Source: Staphylococcus coagulans
GTDB lineage: Bacteria > Bacillota > Bacilli > Staphylococcales > Staphylococcaceae
Direction: 5' to 3'
Length of the DNA: 64,000 nucleotides
NCBI RefSeq assembly: GCF_002901995.1
Contig: NZ_PPQN01000004.1
Coordinates: 31,014-95,013, forward strand
Part shown: piece after piece, positions 45,661 through 55,689 of the stretch
Numbering within the stretch: position 1 is the first letter of the stretch
Layout of the letters: each line of letters opens with the position of its first letter
Made by a program: the position numbers and the translations under genes
The notes under the pieces: model-generated
The model's database searches: none
Told to the model about the DNA's origin: nothing
Seen by the model: the letters and a program-made list of their open reading frames with translations, nothing else

Positions 45661-45752
45661 CCACTTTCCTACGCCAGTACGAACTGGATCAGGTTCAGGA
45701 ATTTTGAAATCGCATTTCAATCTCAGCCATTCGCAATGGCACTTCCAGTGGA
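45661..45752 (-). promoter_or_regulatory. TPP riboswitch (THI element)
   Basis: On the minus strand the conserved GGCTGAGATTGAAA and, further on, CCTGAACCTGATC followed by GGCGTAGGAAA are the thi-box signatures. The ends CCACT and AGTGG (45747-45751 with 45661-45665) can form the closing stem. It precedes the thiazole operon, which it should switch off when thiamine pyrophosphate is abundant. Confidence 0.95.
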
Positions 45753-45775
45753 ATCGTTTTATCTATTCAATTGCG

Positions 45776-46402
45776 TTAACGTTTTACCATACGTGTTAAT
45801 TCTAACACATAACGAATAATACGGAAAAGGTTTAAGAACAAATTGAAACCCATCTCTCTAGGTGAAAATTGTCCTCGTTTCATTCGATTAAAGTCATAAA
45901 GGGTATACAATAAGAATAATAACAAACCTACCACAGCAATAAGCGTATGGTAAATCGGATTATGGATAAACCACCCGAGTAGACTTGCTAAAATTAAAGC
46001 GATAAGTGTTACGAATAAATATTTTCCGATACTTGAAGCATCTTTTATCAAAAAGTAACCTAAAAATCCAAAAATAAGAAACGCTGCAATCGCTAATAAA
46101 ACAGTGTTAAAAAATACACTCGGCCCCAAATCTTCTAACGTATACATAAATGTGGCATAGGATAATAAGCCTGCAACAATGGTATAAATATGTGAAATGA
46201 TAGGACCACTAAAACGTACACGTTGTACAACCATCGAAGTAAGGATAAGGATAAGTAATCCTATCGATAACGGTTGGCGCCATGCTTCTGGTAAAAATTG
46301 ACCTAAATAAGTTGAAATGCCAAAAATAAGCCAATAATAAACAAAAAAGAGCCAAACTTTTCCATAAGCCTTACTAGCGGCTTGATGTGTTGATGATGAC
46401 AT
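45776..46402 (-). CDS. Bax inhibitor-1 / YccA-family membrane protein
   Basis: A 208-residue protein with seven predicted membrane helices and the family's C-terminal ALYDFN-like TLYDFNRMKRG and FLNLFRIIRYVLEL. Relatives are calcium-leak channels or protease modulators; the role in staphylococci is unknown. ATG at 46402 is preceded by AAAGGAGAGAAAAG, so the 35 upstream codons are excluded. It is transcribed alone, ending just before the TPP riboswitch. Confidence 0.88.
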   Translation of the reverse strand: MSSSTHQAASKAYGKVWLFFVYYWLIFGISTYLGQFLPEAWRQPLSIGLLILILTSMVVQRVRFSGPIISHIYTIVAGLLSYATFMYTLEDLGPSVFFNTVLLAIAAFLIFGFLGYFLIKDASSIGKYLFVTLIALILASLLGWFIHNPIYHTLIAVVGLLLFLLYTLYDFNRMKRGQFSPREMGFNLFLNLFRIIRYVLELTRMVKR

Positions 46403-46682
46403 CTTTTCTCTCCTTTCTTTTTGGTTGTTATATTTTACGATAGATTGTGTCACGAATAAAATAAAGTCTCTTGGCTTGTACCCGAAAATGCACTTTTTAG
46501 ACCTCATTCATCTTAGTTTTCACGCCGTGTAATCCACATCTTATGTTCACTATCATTGTGGCGTTTCTTTATGTTATATTCAGTTGCACAAATTAGCCAT
46601 CAATCTATAGAATACTTTCCACTGACTTATGAAGCCATTAGCCGTTGGACCTTGTTCAATAACTCATTGTTACAATGCATCT
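46403..46682. other. Non-coding sequence upstream of the Bax-inhibitor-like gene
   Basis: Upstream of the gene at 45776-46402 this should contain its promoter; I see no clear consensus pair. No coding signal in either strand. Confidence 0.4.
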
Positions 46683-47183
46683 TCTTTTATTTTTAACGAC
46701 AGATGGATGGCAAGACTACTGAGGGAACAGGACAAGCCGAAGACTACAGGCTGAGGCTGTCCCCTTGGAAAGCAAAGCCATCCATACAAGTAACCCAACA
46801 TCAAAAAAGCTTCAGCTTGTTGTGACTCAATACAGGACAATCAAGCTCTTTTTAATTAAAACAATGAATCGTCTTCTATTTTTAACGACAGATGGATGGC
46901 AAGACTCCTGAGGGAACAGGACAAGCCGAAGACTACAGGCTGAGGCTGTCCCCTCGGAAAGCGAAGCCATCCATACAAGTAATCCAACATCAAAAAAGCT
47001 TCAGCTTGTTGTGACTCAATACAGGACAATCAAGCTCTTTTTAATTAAAACAATGAATCGTCTTCTATTTTTAACGACAGATGGATGGCAAGACTCCTGA
47101 GGGAACAGGACAAGCCGAAGACTACAGGCTGAGGCTGTCCCCTCGGAAAGCGAAGCCATCCATACAAGTAATCCAACATCAAA
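46683..47183. repeat. Three tandem 189-bp repeats (third copy partial)
   Basis: The word GATGGATGG recurs at 46702, 46891 and 47080, an exact 189-base period. Copies 2 and 3 are almost identical; copy 1 carries a few changes. Each copy has an outer 9-bp stem (ATGGATGGC with GCCATCCAT, in copy 2 46892-46900 with 46966-46974) around an inner hairpin (GAGGG with CCCTC, AGCC with GGCT). Copies 1 and 2 end with a hairpin flanked by A and T runs; copy 3 instead joins the hairpin at 47183-47226. No reading frame is conserved across them. Confidence 0.92.
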
Positions 47184-47226
47184 AACGCTCTAAGACAGTT
47201 TCATTAAAAACAATCTTAGAGCGTTT
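47183..47226 (-). terminator. Terminator of kdpFABC, fused to the repeat array
   Basis: AAACGCTCTAAGA (47183-47195) pairs perfectly with TCTTAGAGCGTTT (47214-47226). On the minus strand the stem ends in GTTTTTGATG. It lies 80 bases after kdpC and is directly joined to the third repeat copy. Confidence 0.85.
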
Positions 47227-47305
47227 GAATTGAGGAAATAACCCCAGCCTCATCTCTTCTATCATATCATCATAGACCCTACAACAGCCATTGTACAATC
47301 AATAA

Positions 47306-47869
47306 TCAATGTGCTGACAGATGATCTAAAGCCATATTTAACGCCAACACATTCACATAGTCATCATACATCGTTCCTTTATGTGCTTGCTTAGTAATTA
47401 ATTGATCAATTTGTTGTGGTGAGAGATTTCGTTGTTTTGCAATACGTGCCACCTGTTGTTTTGCATTATCCACCGTAATATCGGGATCTAAACCTGATCC
47501 AGATTCTGTCACTGCATCAATCGGTGTATGGTGTCCATCGTCTTGTTTTAAATCTTCCACTCTCTTTTTAAGTTCAGGATTGCCATTTGAATAGTTATCA
47601 CTACCAGAAGCCACCCCTTTTTCTTTCAATGTCGCTTTATCCATATTATATTTGACAGCACTCGTTCTTCCGTGAAAATATTGCGGTTCATTCCACTGCT
47701 GTCCAATGAGATTCGAACCTACTACCTTACCATTCTGTGTCACAAGACTTCCGTTAGCTTGGTGGTGAAACAACGTCTGTCCAACTGCCGTTACAGCCAA
47801 TGGAAAGAGGACACCACACAAAACCATTGTCATTACAACGAGTCCTATGCTACTTCTTATCGCTTTCAT
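47306..47869 (-). CDS. kdpC: Potassium-transporting ATPase subunit KdpC
   Basis: A 187-residue subunit that stabilises the KdpFABC complex. One N-terminal membrane helix (about 7-27) is followed by a periplasmic-type domain with [27 protein letters not shown] and YVNVLALN, all conserved in KdpC. ATG at 47869 has GGAGGGTGTAT upstream; 22 further upstream codons overlap the kdpB end and are excluded. It is the last gene of the operon. Confidence 0.96.
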   Translation of the reverse strand: MKAIRSSIGLVVMTMVLCGVLFPLAVTAVGQTLFHHQANGSLVTQNGKVVGSNLIGQQWNEPQYFHGRTSAVKYNMDKATLKEKGVASGSDNYSNGNPELKKRVEDLKQDDGHHTPIDAVTESGSGLDPDITVDNAKQQVARIAKQRNLSPQQIDQLITKQAHKGTMYDDYVNVLALNMALDHLSAH

Positions 47870-47879
47870 ATACACCCTC

Positions 47880-49904
47880 CTATATCCACCATTGAACAAT
47901 GAGATCGATGAGTTTAATTCCAATAAACGGAACAATCATACCACCCAATCCATAGACCAACATATTTTTCATGAGGATGGTCTCGGTTGAAGCACCTTTA
48001 ATGCGCACACCTTTCATCGCAATTGGAATTAATAATGCAATAATCAGTGCATTAAATATTAACGCTGAAACAATTGCAGATTCAGGAGAATGCAAACGCA
48101 TAATATTTAAAATACTCATTTCCGGTACAGTGACCATCATCATTGCAGGTAAAATCGCAAAATATTTGGCGATATCATTCGCAATACTAAATGTTGTCAA
48201 CGCACCTCTTGTCATCAATAATTGTTTACCGATTTTAACAACTTCCATCAGTTTAGTTGGATTTGAATCCAAATCAATTAAATTTGCTGCTTCTTTTGCA
48301 CTCAATGTACCCGAGTTCATAGCTAGGCCAACGTTGGCTTGTGCTAATGCAGGCGCGTCGTTTGTTCCGTCTCCTGTCATCGCGACGATATGCCCTTTTT
48401 CTTGTTCTTCTTTAATGACTTTTATTTTATCTTCTGGTTTACATTCTGCGATAAAACGATCCACACCTGCTTCTTTCGCAATAGTCGCGGCAGTTAATTC
48501 GTTATCACCTGTGCACATGACTGTCTCAATGCCCATTTGACGTAACTCTTGAAAACGTTCGACCAATCCTTCTTTAATGACATCTTTTAAGTAAATGACG
48601 CCTAAAATTGTTTGATCTTCAACGACGATTAAAGGTGTTCCGCCTTTACTAGAGACTTCAGTAACCAGCGATTCAATATTAGAAGGTACCATGCCACCTT
48701 TTTGTTTAACATATTTAATCATACTATTAGGCGCCCCTTTAAAGACTGTGCGATCTCCTATGATAATACCGCTCATACGCGTTTCTGCTTTAAATGGTTG
48801 GTAGTCACCTTTGACTTCGTCCGGTAATTGAACCGATGAAGCTTGCGCCAAAGCAACAATACTTTTACCTTCAGGTGTATCATCATAAACAGAAGTTTCA
48901 TAAGCTGCGACGAGCAATCTGTCATACCATTCTTCATGCACGGGCATCAATGATTCCGCTAAACGGTTACCATAAGTAATTGTGCCGGTTTTATCCAAAA
49001 TTAATACGTCTACGTCTCCGCATGTTTCTACAGAGCGTCCACTTTTAGCTAAAATATTAAATTGTGTAACGCGGTCCATCCCAGCAATACCAATAGCTGA
49101 AAGTAATCCCCCAATCGTTGTCGGTATTAAACATACTGTTAATGCGATCAACGTTGCAATGGGCACATTCAGTTTTAAGTACTGTGCAATAGGATAAAAC
49201 GTTAAGATAACAACTAAAAAGATAATCGTTAAAGTAATAAGTAAGGTGAAAAGTGCAATTTCATTCGGCGTTTTTTTACGTTGTGCACCTTCGACTAAGG
49301 CAATCATTTTATCTAAAAACGTAGCCCCTTCCTCACTATCAACTTCAATAACGAGCCAATCCGATGTTACCGTTGTGCCACCAATAACACCTGAAAAATC
49401 ACCACCTGATTCTTTAATCACTGGTGCTGATTCCCCTGTAATTGCAGATTCATCAACCGTTGCAATCCCTTCAATAATCGTTCCGTCTGATGGGATGGTT
49501 TCCCCGGCTTTAACAAGGATGCGATCCCCACGTTTTAATGCAGAACCATCAATCGTTTCGTATTTTTCATCGCCTATAATTCGACGTGCAACCATATTTG
49601 ATTTTGTTTCACGAAGACTATTCGCCTGTGCTTTACCACGTCCTTCAGCAATGGCTTCTGAAAAATTAGAGAATAGAATCGTCAATAATAAAATCACAAA
49701 AATTGTAAATAAATAAAGCCGTGACATCGCATCATCTGTAAAAATTTGTGGGACAATCGTCATAATTAAAGTTAAAACCATCCCTACCTCTACAACAAAC
49801 ATAATTGGATTTTTAATGAGATATGCAGGGTTTAATTTTATAAAACTCTCTTTGACGGCTTGTTTGACTATCGCGCCATTCAAGACATGAGATGATTGAT
49901 TCAT
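47880..49904 (-). CDS. kdpB: Potassium-transporting ATPase ATP-binding subunit KdpB
   Basis: A 674-residue P-type ATPase that energises high-affinity K+ uptake. The phosphorylation motif is [11 protein letters not shown], with TGES in the actuator domain ([13 protein letters not shown]) and the hinge motif [14 protein letters not shown]. The length is normal. GGAGGATATGTTGA precedes the start. It lies 15 bases after kdpA. Confidence 0.97.
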   Translation of the reverse strand: MNQSSHVLNGAIVKQAVKESFIKLNPAYLIKNPIMFVVEVGMVLTLIMTIVPQIFTDDAMSRLYLFTIFVILLLTILFSNFSEAIAEGRGKAQANSLRETKSNMVARRIIGDEKYETIDGSALKRGDRILVKAGETIPSDGTIIEGIATVDESAITGESAPVIKESGGDFSGVIGGTTVTSDWLVIEVDSEEGATFLDKMIALVEGAQRKKTPNEIALFTLLITLTIIFLVVILTFYPIAQYLKLNVPIATLIALTVCLIPTTIGGLLSAIGIAGMDRVTQFNILAKSGRSVETCGDVDVLILDKTGTITYGNRLAESLMPVHEEWYDRLLVAAYETSVYDDTPEGKSIVALAQASSVQLPDEVKGDYQPFKAETRMSGIIIGDRTVFKGAPNSMIKYVKQKGGMVPSNIESLVTEVSSKGGTPLIVVEDQTILGVIYLKDVIKEGLVERFQELRQMGIETVMCTGDNELTAATIAKEAGVDRFIAECKPEDKIKVIKEEQEKGHIVAMTGDGTNDAPALAQANVGLAMNSGTLSAKEAANLIDLDSNPTKLMEVVKIGKQLLMTRGALTTFSIANDIAKYFAILPAMMMVTVPEMSILNIMRLHSPESAIVSALIFNALIIALLIPIAMKGVRIKGASTETILMKNMLVYGLGGMIVPFIGIKLIDLIVQWWI

Positions 49905-49919
49905 TCAACATATCCTCCT

Positions 49920-51596
49920 TTATTTTAATGATAAAAATTCTCCAATAGGTCCAAGTAATAACACTGGTAAAAATGTCAAACCACTCAATAAAATAATAAA
50001 AATTGTGAGTGATACACCAAAGAAAGGTTTGTCGATAGCCACGGTCTGATCATCTTTTTGATATGCTTTTTTATTAACTAAGCTTGAAGCAATCATAATT
50101 TGTAAAATGATAGGTATATAACGCGCAATCAACATGACGATACCGGTTGAGACATTCCAGAACGTCGTATCATCTGCGAGTCCTTCAAACCCAGAACCAT
50201 TATTGGCTGATGATGATGTCATTTCGTAAAGCGCTTGTGAGATACCATGAAATGAAGGATTCGTTAATGCGTCACTCGCACCAGGAATAATAAAAGCGAA
50301 TGCAGTCGCAACTAAAATCAATATCGGATGAATTAAAAATGTCAATGCGATGAGCTTCATTTCTCGTCCTTCTATTTTCATTCCTAAATAGTTTGGTGTT
50401 TTCCCTACCATCAAACTACAAATAAATACTGTTAATAAGACGAAAATCAACATATTCATTAATCCAACACCTTCACCACCGAAAATGGCGTTAAGCATCA
50501 TTAATACTAAAGGTACAAAACCACCAAACGGTGTAAGCGTATCATGCATATTATTAACTGTACCTGTCGTAAATGCTGTTGTAATCGTCGTGAAGAGCGC
50601 TGAAAGGCCTGGGCCAAATCTTACTTCTTTTCCTTCCATATTCGGTCCAACTACACCTAAATGCGATAACACAACGTTACCTTTGTACTCTGAAATAATG
50701 GCAATCGCAAAGAAAACTAAGAAAAATAACAACATTGTTCCAAATATGACATAAGCATGCGCATGAATTTGTTTACCACTTTTTGTTAACATTCTTCCAA
50801 ATAGGAAGACAAGCGCACCAGGAATCAACATCATACTCAACATTTCAATATAGTTCGACCATACAGTCGGATTTTCAAATGGTGTTGATGAATTGGCGCC
50901 TAAAAAGCCGCCCCCGTTTGTACCGATATGTTTAATGGACTCTAATGATGCGATAGGACCATATGCGATTTGTTGAGTTTTTCCCGTGATCGTATGCAAC
51001 GTTAGGTTACCTTTTAAATTTTGTGGTGTGCCTTGACTCGTCAAAAGAATACTCACAAGAAATGATAGCGGTATTAAAACGCGAACGATAAACCGTACAA
51101 CATCTTGATAAAAGTTGCCAATGACATCTGTCATCCCCGTTAGTCGACGCAACATTGCAATACAAACCGCATAACCTGAAGCACTAGACGTAAACATCAA
51201 ATAAGTGATGACAATCATCTGTGTTAAATAAGTGAGTCCAGATTCTCCAGCGTAATGCTGCAAGTTCGTATTCGTTAAGAATGAAGCGACCGTATTAAAC
51301 GCCAATGAAAACGATTGATTTAAACTATGATTCGGGTTTAAAAAGAGCCATTGTTGAATCAGTAACAATAGGAATGACACGATTCCCATTAGTCCATTAA
51401 ATAGTAGAAAATGTTTCAGATATGTCTTACCCGACATGTGCTCTAACTTTGTCCCTAACACTTTGTAAATCCCTTCTTCCACACCTAAAAACACCTTATC
51501 TGCCGGTGTAGGGATTAATAATGCAACACTATATAAGTATCGACTTAATAAAAATGCGCATAAAAGAAAGATAATTAAAAAGATAACGACTTCCAT
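49920..51596 (-). CDS. kdpA: Potassium-transporting ATPase potassium-binding subunit KdpA
   Basis: A 558-residue channel-like subunit of the SKT superfamily with ten predicted helices. The selectivity-filter regions are visible: [43 protein letters not shown] and [23 protein letters not shown] precedes the start. It is the second gene of kdpFABC. Confidence 0.97.
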   Translation of the reverse strand: MEVVIFLIIFLLCAFLLSRYLYSVALLIPTPADKVFLGVEEGIYKVLGTKLEHMSGKTYLKHFLLFNGLMGIVSFLLLLIQQWLFLNPNHSLNQSFSLAFNTVASFLTNTNLQHYAGESGLTYLTQMIVITYLMFTSSASGYAVCIAMLRRLTGMTDVIGNFYQDVVRFIVRVLIPLSFLVSILLTSQGTPQNLKGNLTLHTITGKTQQIAYGPIASLESIKHIGTNGGGFLGANSSTPFENPTVWSNYIEMLSMMLIPGALVFLFGRMLTKSGKQIHAHAYVIFGTMLLFFLVFFAIAIISEYKGNVVLSHLGVVGPNMEGKEVRFGPGLSALFTTITTAFTTGTVNNMHDTLTPFGGFVPLVLMMLNAIFGGEGVGLMNMLIFVLLTVFICSLMVGKTPNYLGMKIEGREMKLIALTFLIHPILILVATAFAFIIPGASDALTNPSFHGISQALYEMTSSSANNGSGFEGLADDTTFWNVSTGIVMLIARYIPIILQIMIASSLVNKKAYQKDDQTVAIDKPFFGVSLTIFIILLSGLTFLPVLLLGPIGEFLSLK

Positions 51597-51621
51597 GTTT
51601 TCCCTCCATCAATAATTGAAT

Positions 51622-51702
51622 TTAAAACTTTTCACTGTAAATTAAGGCGTATACTAAATAGCCAATTAATACGATGACAATGAGACCTAATACGATGATC
51701 AT
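51622..51702 (-). CDS. kdpF: Small subunit KdpF
   Basis: A 26-residue single-helix peptide, MIIVLGLIVIVLIGYLVYAL followed by IYSEKF, matching KdpF in size and character; it stabilises the Kdp complex. ATG at 51702 is preceded by AAGGAGGAGGTCAAGGG. It lies 25 bases before kdpA and is the first gene of the operon. It is too short for routine gene calling. Confidence 0.93.
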   Translation of the reverse strand: MIIVLGLIVIVLIGYLVYALIYSEKF

Positions 51703-51731
51703 CCCTTGACCTCCTCCTTATTGCAGGAATC

Positions 51732-51760
51732 ATTATATAAAAATTTCTATAAGGAGATTA
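51732..51760 (-). promoter_or_regulatory. Candidate kdpF promoter region
   Basis: TATAAT on the minus strand (51732-51737) has only a poor -35 at the right distance, as expected for a promoter that needs KdpE activation. The whole region between kdpF and kdpD is very AT-rich. Confidence 0.35.
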
Positions 51761-51869
51761 TTAATATTTGCATCGTTTTATTAAGAAGTTATTAAGATAA
51801 AGAAAAACGTATTTTTTTATAGAAAATATAAGATTTGAAGTTTATGATGAATTAAAAGAGGTGAAAAAT

Positions 51870-54485
51870 ATGGAGCGTAATCCAAAGATAAAAAGAGGGT
51901 CCCTGACAATATACCTTGGTTATTCTCCGGGTGTGGGTAAAACTTATGAAATGTTATCTAATGCTATAGATGCATATCAAGAAGGCGCTGATATTAAAAT
52001 TGGTTACATAGAGCCACATCAACGTAAAGAAACCCAAGCGCTAGCTGAAAAACTACCCGTCATACAACCTAAATCTAAAAATCATGGGAGTCATACATTC
52101 CAGTATTTAGATGTTGATCAAATCATTGATGATGCGCCTGATATCATTCTTATAGATGAATTAGCGCACACGAATATTTCAAAAGAGCGTCATGAAAAAA
52201 GATATATGGACATTGAAGAAATTCTTTCCCACGGAATTGATGTACATACCACGTTAAATATTCAACATATCGAAAGTTTGAGCGAGCAAGTATCATTAAT
52301 GACAGGTGTCAAAGTTAAAGAACGGGTGCCAGATCAATTTATTATGTCGAGTGATGCCATAGAAGTGATTGATATTTCACCTAAACAGCTCATCAATCGT
52401 CTTAAAGCAGGAAAAGTATATAAAAAAGAACGACTCGATACGGCATTTACTCATTTTTTCACTTACGAGAACCTTTCAGAACTAAGGGAATTAACACTCA
52501 GAACAGCCGCAGATATTATGAGCCAAAAAGAGCACCTCTATAAGAAAAATATTGATATTACACCTCATATTGCCGTCGCAATTAGTGGGAGCATCAGCAA
52601 TGAGACGGTTATTCGAGAAGCGCGGCGTATCGCCAATCGTGAACACGCTCAATTTACAGCTGTTTATATTGACGTTTTTGATCATGAAGGCAGACACTAC
52701 GCTAATGAAAGTCAAGTCCATCAAAATTTAATGCTTGCACAATCATTAGGGGCATCCGTAAAAGTGATTTATGATAATCAAATTGCATCGGGTCTCGACG
52801 ATTGGTGTAAATCCCAAAAAGTCACTAAACTTGTTATTGGACAACATATTAGTGACAGATGGAACGATATTTTCAAACGCCCGCTGATTGACCAATTACT
52901 GGATTTAAAGCATCATTATAAAATTGAAATCGTGCCAATCAAGCATATTCAAATGAAAGCGAAGCATGAACGACACAGTCAAAAGGTAGAGCAGAAACGT
53001 TGGACCGTGGATATTTTTAAAATGATCACCATTCAAGCCATATGTGTACTTTTGGGTCTGTGGGTTTATAGTGCAGACCATGCTGAGCAAGACACCATCA
53101 TTCTTCTATTATTTTTATTAGGGATTATTGTTTTAAGTATGTGGACGCAGTCGTACCTCATCGGTTTTTTCGCAGCAATTTTAAACGTATTTGTCTTTAA
53201 TTTCTTTTTTACCGTGCCAAGATTTACTTTCGAAGTTTATCGTTTTGATTATCCTATTACATTCACCATTAGTATTATCGTCAGCATCGTGACAAGTGGA
53301 CTATTAAAACAAATTAAGCATCAGTACATCGTAACGAAACATCAACTCTATCGTACAGATATCCTGTTACAATTTAATGATTCAATCAAACAAACGTATA
53401 CCATTCCTGATTTATTAGTTAATGCAAGACATCAAATCCAACATCTTTTAAATCAAGAAGTTACGATTTACTTAGTTGAAGATGAAAAGATTTCAAAAAC
53501 GATTCCTATCGAGGGTCCGCATGCCAACTATTCACGACATCAGCAAGCATTGAGTTGGATTATCAAAAACCAAAAACGTGCTGGTGCCACGACGGATACT
53601 TTTCCAGGGATTCAATATTTATTAATTCCAATAGGCACAAATCCTGTCAAAGCGATTGTGTCTATACATTTTTCAGAAACACAAGTCATTGATTCCTATG
53701 ATAATTCTATTTTAGAGTCTATGCTTAATGAAATTTCACTTGCGGTAGAAAACTTGAGCTTATTACGTCAAACCCGTGAATCGATGTTGCGTGCTGAGCG
53801 AGAAATGACACGTTCAAACTTTCTACGTTCGATCTCTCATGATATCCGAACACCTTTAACATCAATTATCGGTAATTTAGATGTATTATTACTTTACGGC
53901 AAAGAGATGTCTCAACAAGAACAACATCAGTTGGTTTCACGCTCTTTCGATGAAGCTCAATATTTACACATGTTAGTTTCAAATATTTTATCACTTACGA
54001 AACTCGAACATTCAAATGTGAAATTAAATCGTCAACTTTACCTCATTGAAGAATTAGTTGAAGAAATAGAATCAGTATTAGAGCGTAGAAGATTAAATCA
54101 TCAAGTTAAGGTCATGGCATTTCATGATATTTGTTTTGTTAATATTGATAGCAAACTCATTTTACAAGCCATTTTCAATTTGATAGAAAATGCTTTAAAA
54201 CATACGCCTCCTGAAACTAAAATCACGCTAGTCATCAGTAAAAATGAACAGCAGATTTTGTTTGAGGTCATTGATCATGGTCCTGGCTTGACTGATGAAG
54301 AGCAACATACAATTTTCCAACCTTTTCATAAACATCAACTTTTCAAAGATAATAAAAAAGACAGTATGGGGCTCGGTCTTTATCTTGTTCAGTCTATTTT
54401 AGAGAAACATGACAGTCAGTTAAAATATCGACAAAACGAGCCACATGGTAGTATATTTTATTTCAACCTACCTTATGAATATTAA
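51870..54485 (+). CDS. kdpD: Sensor histidine kinase KdpD
   Basis: An 871-residue sensor of K+ limitation and osmotic stress. The N-terminal KdpD domain has a Walker-like GYSPGVGKTYEM, then a universal-stress-protein-type domain (about 220-360) that binds c-di-AMP in S. aureus KdpD. Four membrane helices (about 385-485) precede a GAF-like region. The kinase core has SISHDIRTPLTSIIG (phospho-histidine), NLIENALKHTPP, DHGPGLT and GLGLYLVQSI. ATG at 51870 has AGAGGTG six bases upstream. It is divergent from kdpFABC. Confidence 0.96.
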   Translation: MERNPKIKRGSLTIYLGYSPGVGKTYEMLSNAIDAYQEGADIKIGYIEPHQRKETQALAEKLPVIQPKSKNHGSHTFQYLDVDQIIDDAPDIILIDELAHTNISKERHEKRYMDIEEILSHGIDVHTTLNIQHIESLSEQVSLMTGVKVKERVPDQFIMSSDAIEVIDISPKQLINRLKAGKVYKKERLDTAFTHFFTYENLSELRELTLRTAADIMSQKEHLYKKNIDITPHIAVAISGSISNETVIREARRIANREHAQFTAVYIDVFDHEGRHYANESQVHQNLMLAQSLGASVKVIYDNQIASGLDDWCKSQKVTKLVIGQHISDRWNDIFKRPLIDQLLDLKHHYKIEIVPIKHIQMKAKHERHSQKVEQKRWTVDIFKMITIQAICVLLGLWVYSADHAEQDTIILLLFLLGIIVLSMWTQSYLIGFFAAILNVFVFNFFFTVPRFTFEVYRFDYPITFTISIIVSIVTSGLLKQIKHQYIVTKHQLYRTDILLQFNDSIKQTYTIPDLLVNARHQIQHLLNQEVTIYLVEDEKISKTIPIEGPHANYSRHQQALSWIIKNQKRAGATTDTFPGIQYLLIPIGTNPVKAIVSIHFSETQVIDSYDNSILESMLNEISLAVENLSLLRQTRESMLRAEREMTRSNFLRSISHDIRTPLTSIIGNLDVLLLYGKEMSQQEQHQLVSRSFDEAQYLHMLVSNILSLTKLEHSNVKLNRQLYLIEELVEEIESVLERRRLNHQVKVMAFHDICFVNIDSKLILQAIFNLIENALKHTPPETKITLVISKNEQQILFEVIDHGPGLTDEEQHTIFQPFHKHQLFKDNKKDSMGLGLYLVQSILEKHDSQLKYRQNEPHGSIFYFNLPYEY

Positions 54486-54506
54486 AAAAATTAAGGAGGA
54501 AGTGCA

Positions 54507-55196
54507 GTGAATGTTAAAATACTCGTTGTAGAAGATGATGATGCGATTACACACTTACTCGACGTCTCGTTAACCCTTGATTATTATGAAGTGCTCACTG
54601 CGACTAATGGCAAAGACGCTAATTTTCAAATTCGTTCAAAAGCACCCGATATTATTTTGTTGGATTTAGGATTGCCCGATATGGATGGTTTGGACCTCAT
54701 TAAAATGATACGTCAAACTTTTGATATCCCTATTATTGTGATTAGTGCACGATTAGATGAACAAACGATTGTTGAGGCATTGGATAACGGCGCGAACGAT
54801 TACATGACAAAGCCTTTTAATGTTGATGAATTACGCGCACGCATTAGAGTCGTACAACGGTTGAAAAATATGCAAGATCATAAAGATATCGTCTTCGAAA
54901 ATGGGCCTTTAGTCGTGTCTTATCAGTCTAAAACAGCATGTATTAATAACGAGACGTTAAGTTTAACCCCTAATGAGTTTGCTTTATTAGAATTATTATG
55001 CCGTCACGTAGGAAAAGTACTCACGTACGATACGATACTCAAATCTATTTATGGTTATGTGAATAAATCAGAGATGCCGAGCCTACGAGTCCATATGACA
55101 TCATTGCGCAACAAGCTTAACCAAGCGCATCCTTCATCTAAACAACTCATTATTACCCGCCCTCGTATTGGTTATCAAATGCAATATTGGCATTGA
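54507..55196 (+). CDS. kdpE: Response regulator KdpE (OmpR family)
   Basis: A 229-residue response regulator. The receiver domain has the acidic pair VVEDDDAI, the phospho-acceptor in LLDLGLPDMDG and the conserved lysine in MTKPFNVDELRARI. The C-terminal winged helix has LTPNEFALLELLCRHVGKV and RVHMTSLRNKL. The start codon is GTG at 54507, with AAGGAGGAAGTGCA just upstream. It follows kdpD by 21 bases. Confidence 0.96.
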   Translation: MNVKILVVEDDDAITHLLDVSLTLDYYEVLTATNGKDANFQIRSKAPDIILLDLGLPDMDGLDLIKMIRQTFDIPIIVISARLDEQTIVEALDNGANDYMTKPFNVDELRARIRVVQRLKNMQDHKDIVFENGPLVVSYQSKTACINNETLSLTPNEFALLELLCRHVGKVLTYDTILKSIYGYVNKSEMPSLRVHMTSLRNKLNQAHPSSKQLIITRPRIGYQMQYWH

Positions 55197-55218
55197 TTTC
55201 AACTTAAATCATCAAAAA

Positions 55219-55263
55219 GCCGGCGCCAAAACTAAGAAATAACAACTTAGTTTTGGCGCCGGC
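55219..55263. terminator. Perfect 18-bp bidirectional terminator after kdpE
   Basis: The arms at 55219-55236 and 55246-55263 are perfectly complementary (GCCGGCGCCAAAACTAAG type) around a nine-base loop. On the minus strand TTTTTGATG follows, serving the DoxX gene; on the plus strand it closes kdpDE. Confidence 0.9.
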
Positions 55264-55287
55264 TTCATTCAATTTTTTGCGACGATT

Positions 55288-55647
55288 TTATAAAAATTTA
55301 GTTAGGAATGCAAACACAAATTGCAATGGTAAGCGAATCACATGCTCTTTCACTGTCTTACGTTCACTGTCTGCATATGAAATTTTCTTTCTTGCAGCGT
55401 AAATGTTTGCTGGAAAGACGAGCCATAAAAAGCCACTTACAATTTTTCTTACACGATTTCTGTTTTTGCCTAATAAAATGTAGGCAGAAAGTACAAATTC
55501 TGCGATACCTGAGTATTTCACAATTGCTTCTTTAAAAGGCAAATAAGATGGGACAATTCTTAAAAACATTTCTTTGTTTTTAAAATGGGCTTGTCCACTT
55601 CGGAAAAACATAGTGCTAAATAATAATTTTGCGATAAGTTGTTTCAT
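55288..55647 (-). CDS. DoxX-like small membrane protein
   Basis: A 119-residue protein with three to four hydrophobic segments and the DoxX-like pattern FRSGQAHF, VPSYLPFKEAIVKYSGIAEF and AYILLG. Relatives are poorly understood membrane proteins, some linked to quinone or thiol redox balance. ATG at 55647 has AAAGGAGAAAAT upstream. It ends the oxidoreductase cluster and starts 42 bases after the preceding gene. Confidence 0.78.
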   Translation of the reverse strand: MKQLIAKLLFSTMFFRSGQAHFKNKEMFLRIVPSYLPFKEAIVKYSGIAEFVLSAYILLGKNRNRVRKIVSGFLWLVFPANIYAARKKISYADSERKTVKEHVIRLPLQFVFAFLTKFL

Positions 55648-55689
55648 ATTTTCTCCTTTGCTGACTTTAAAGTTTGTGTTTAGTTTCAA

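Noticed and set aside
46683..47226. Possible CRISPR array, because of the regular repeats
   Set aside because: The 189-base units are repeated along their whole length with no unique spacers, and there are no cas genes.
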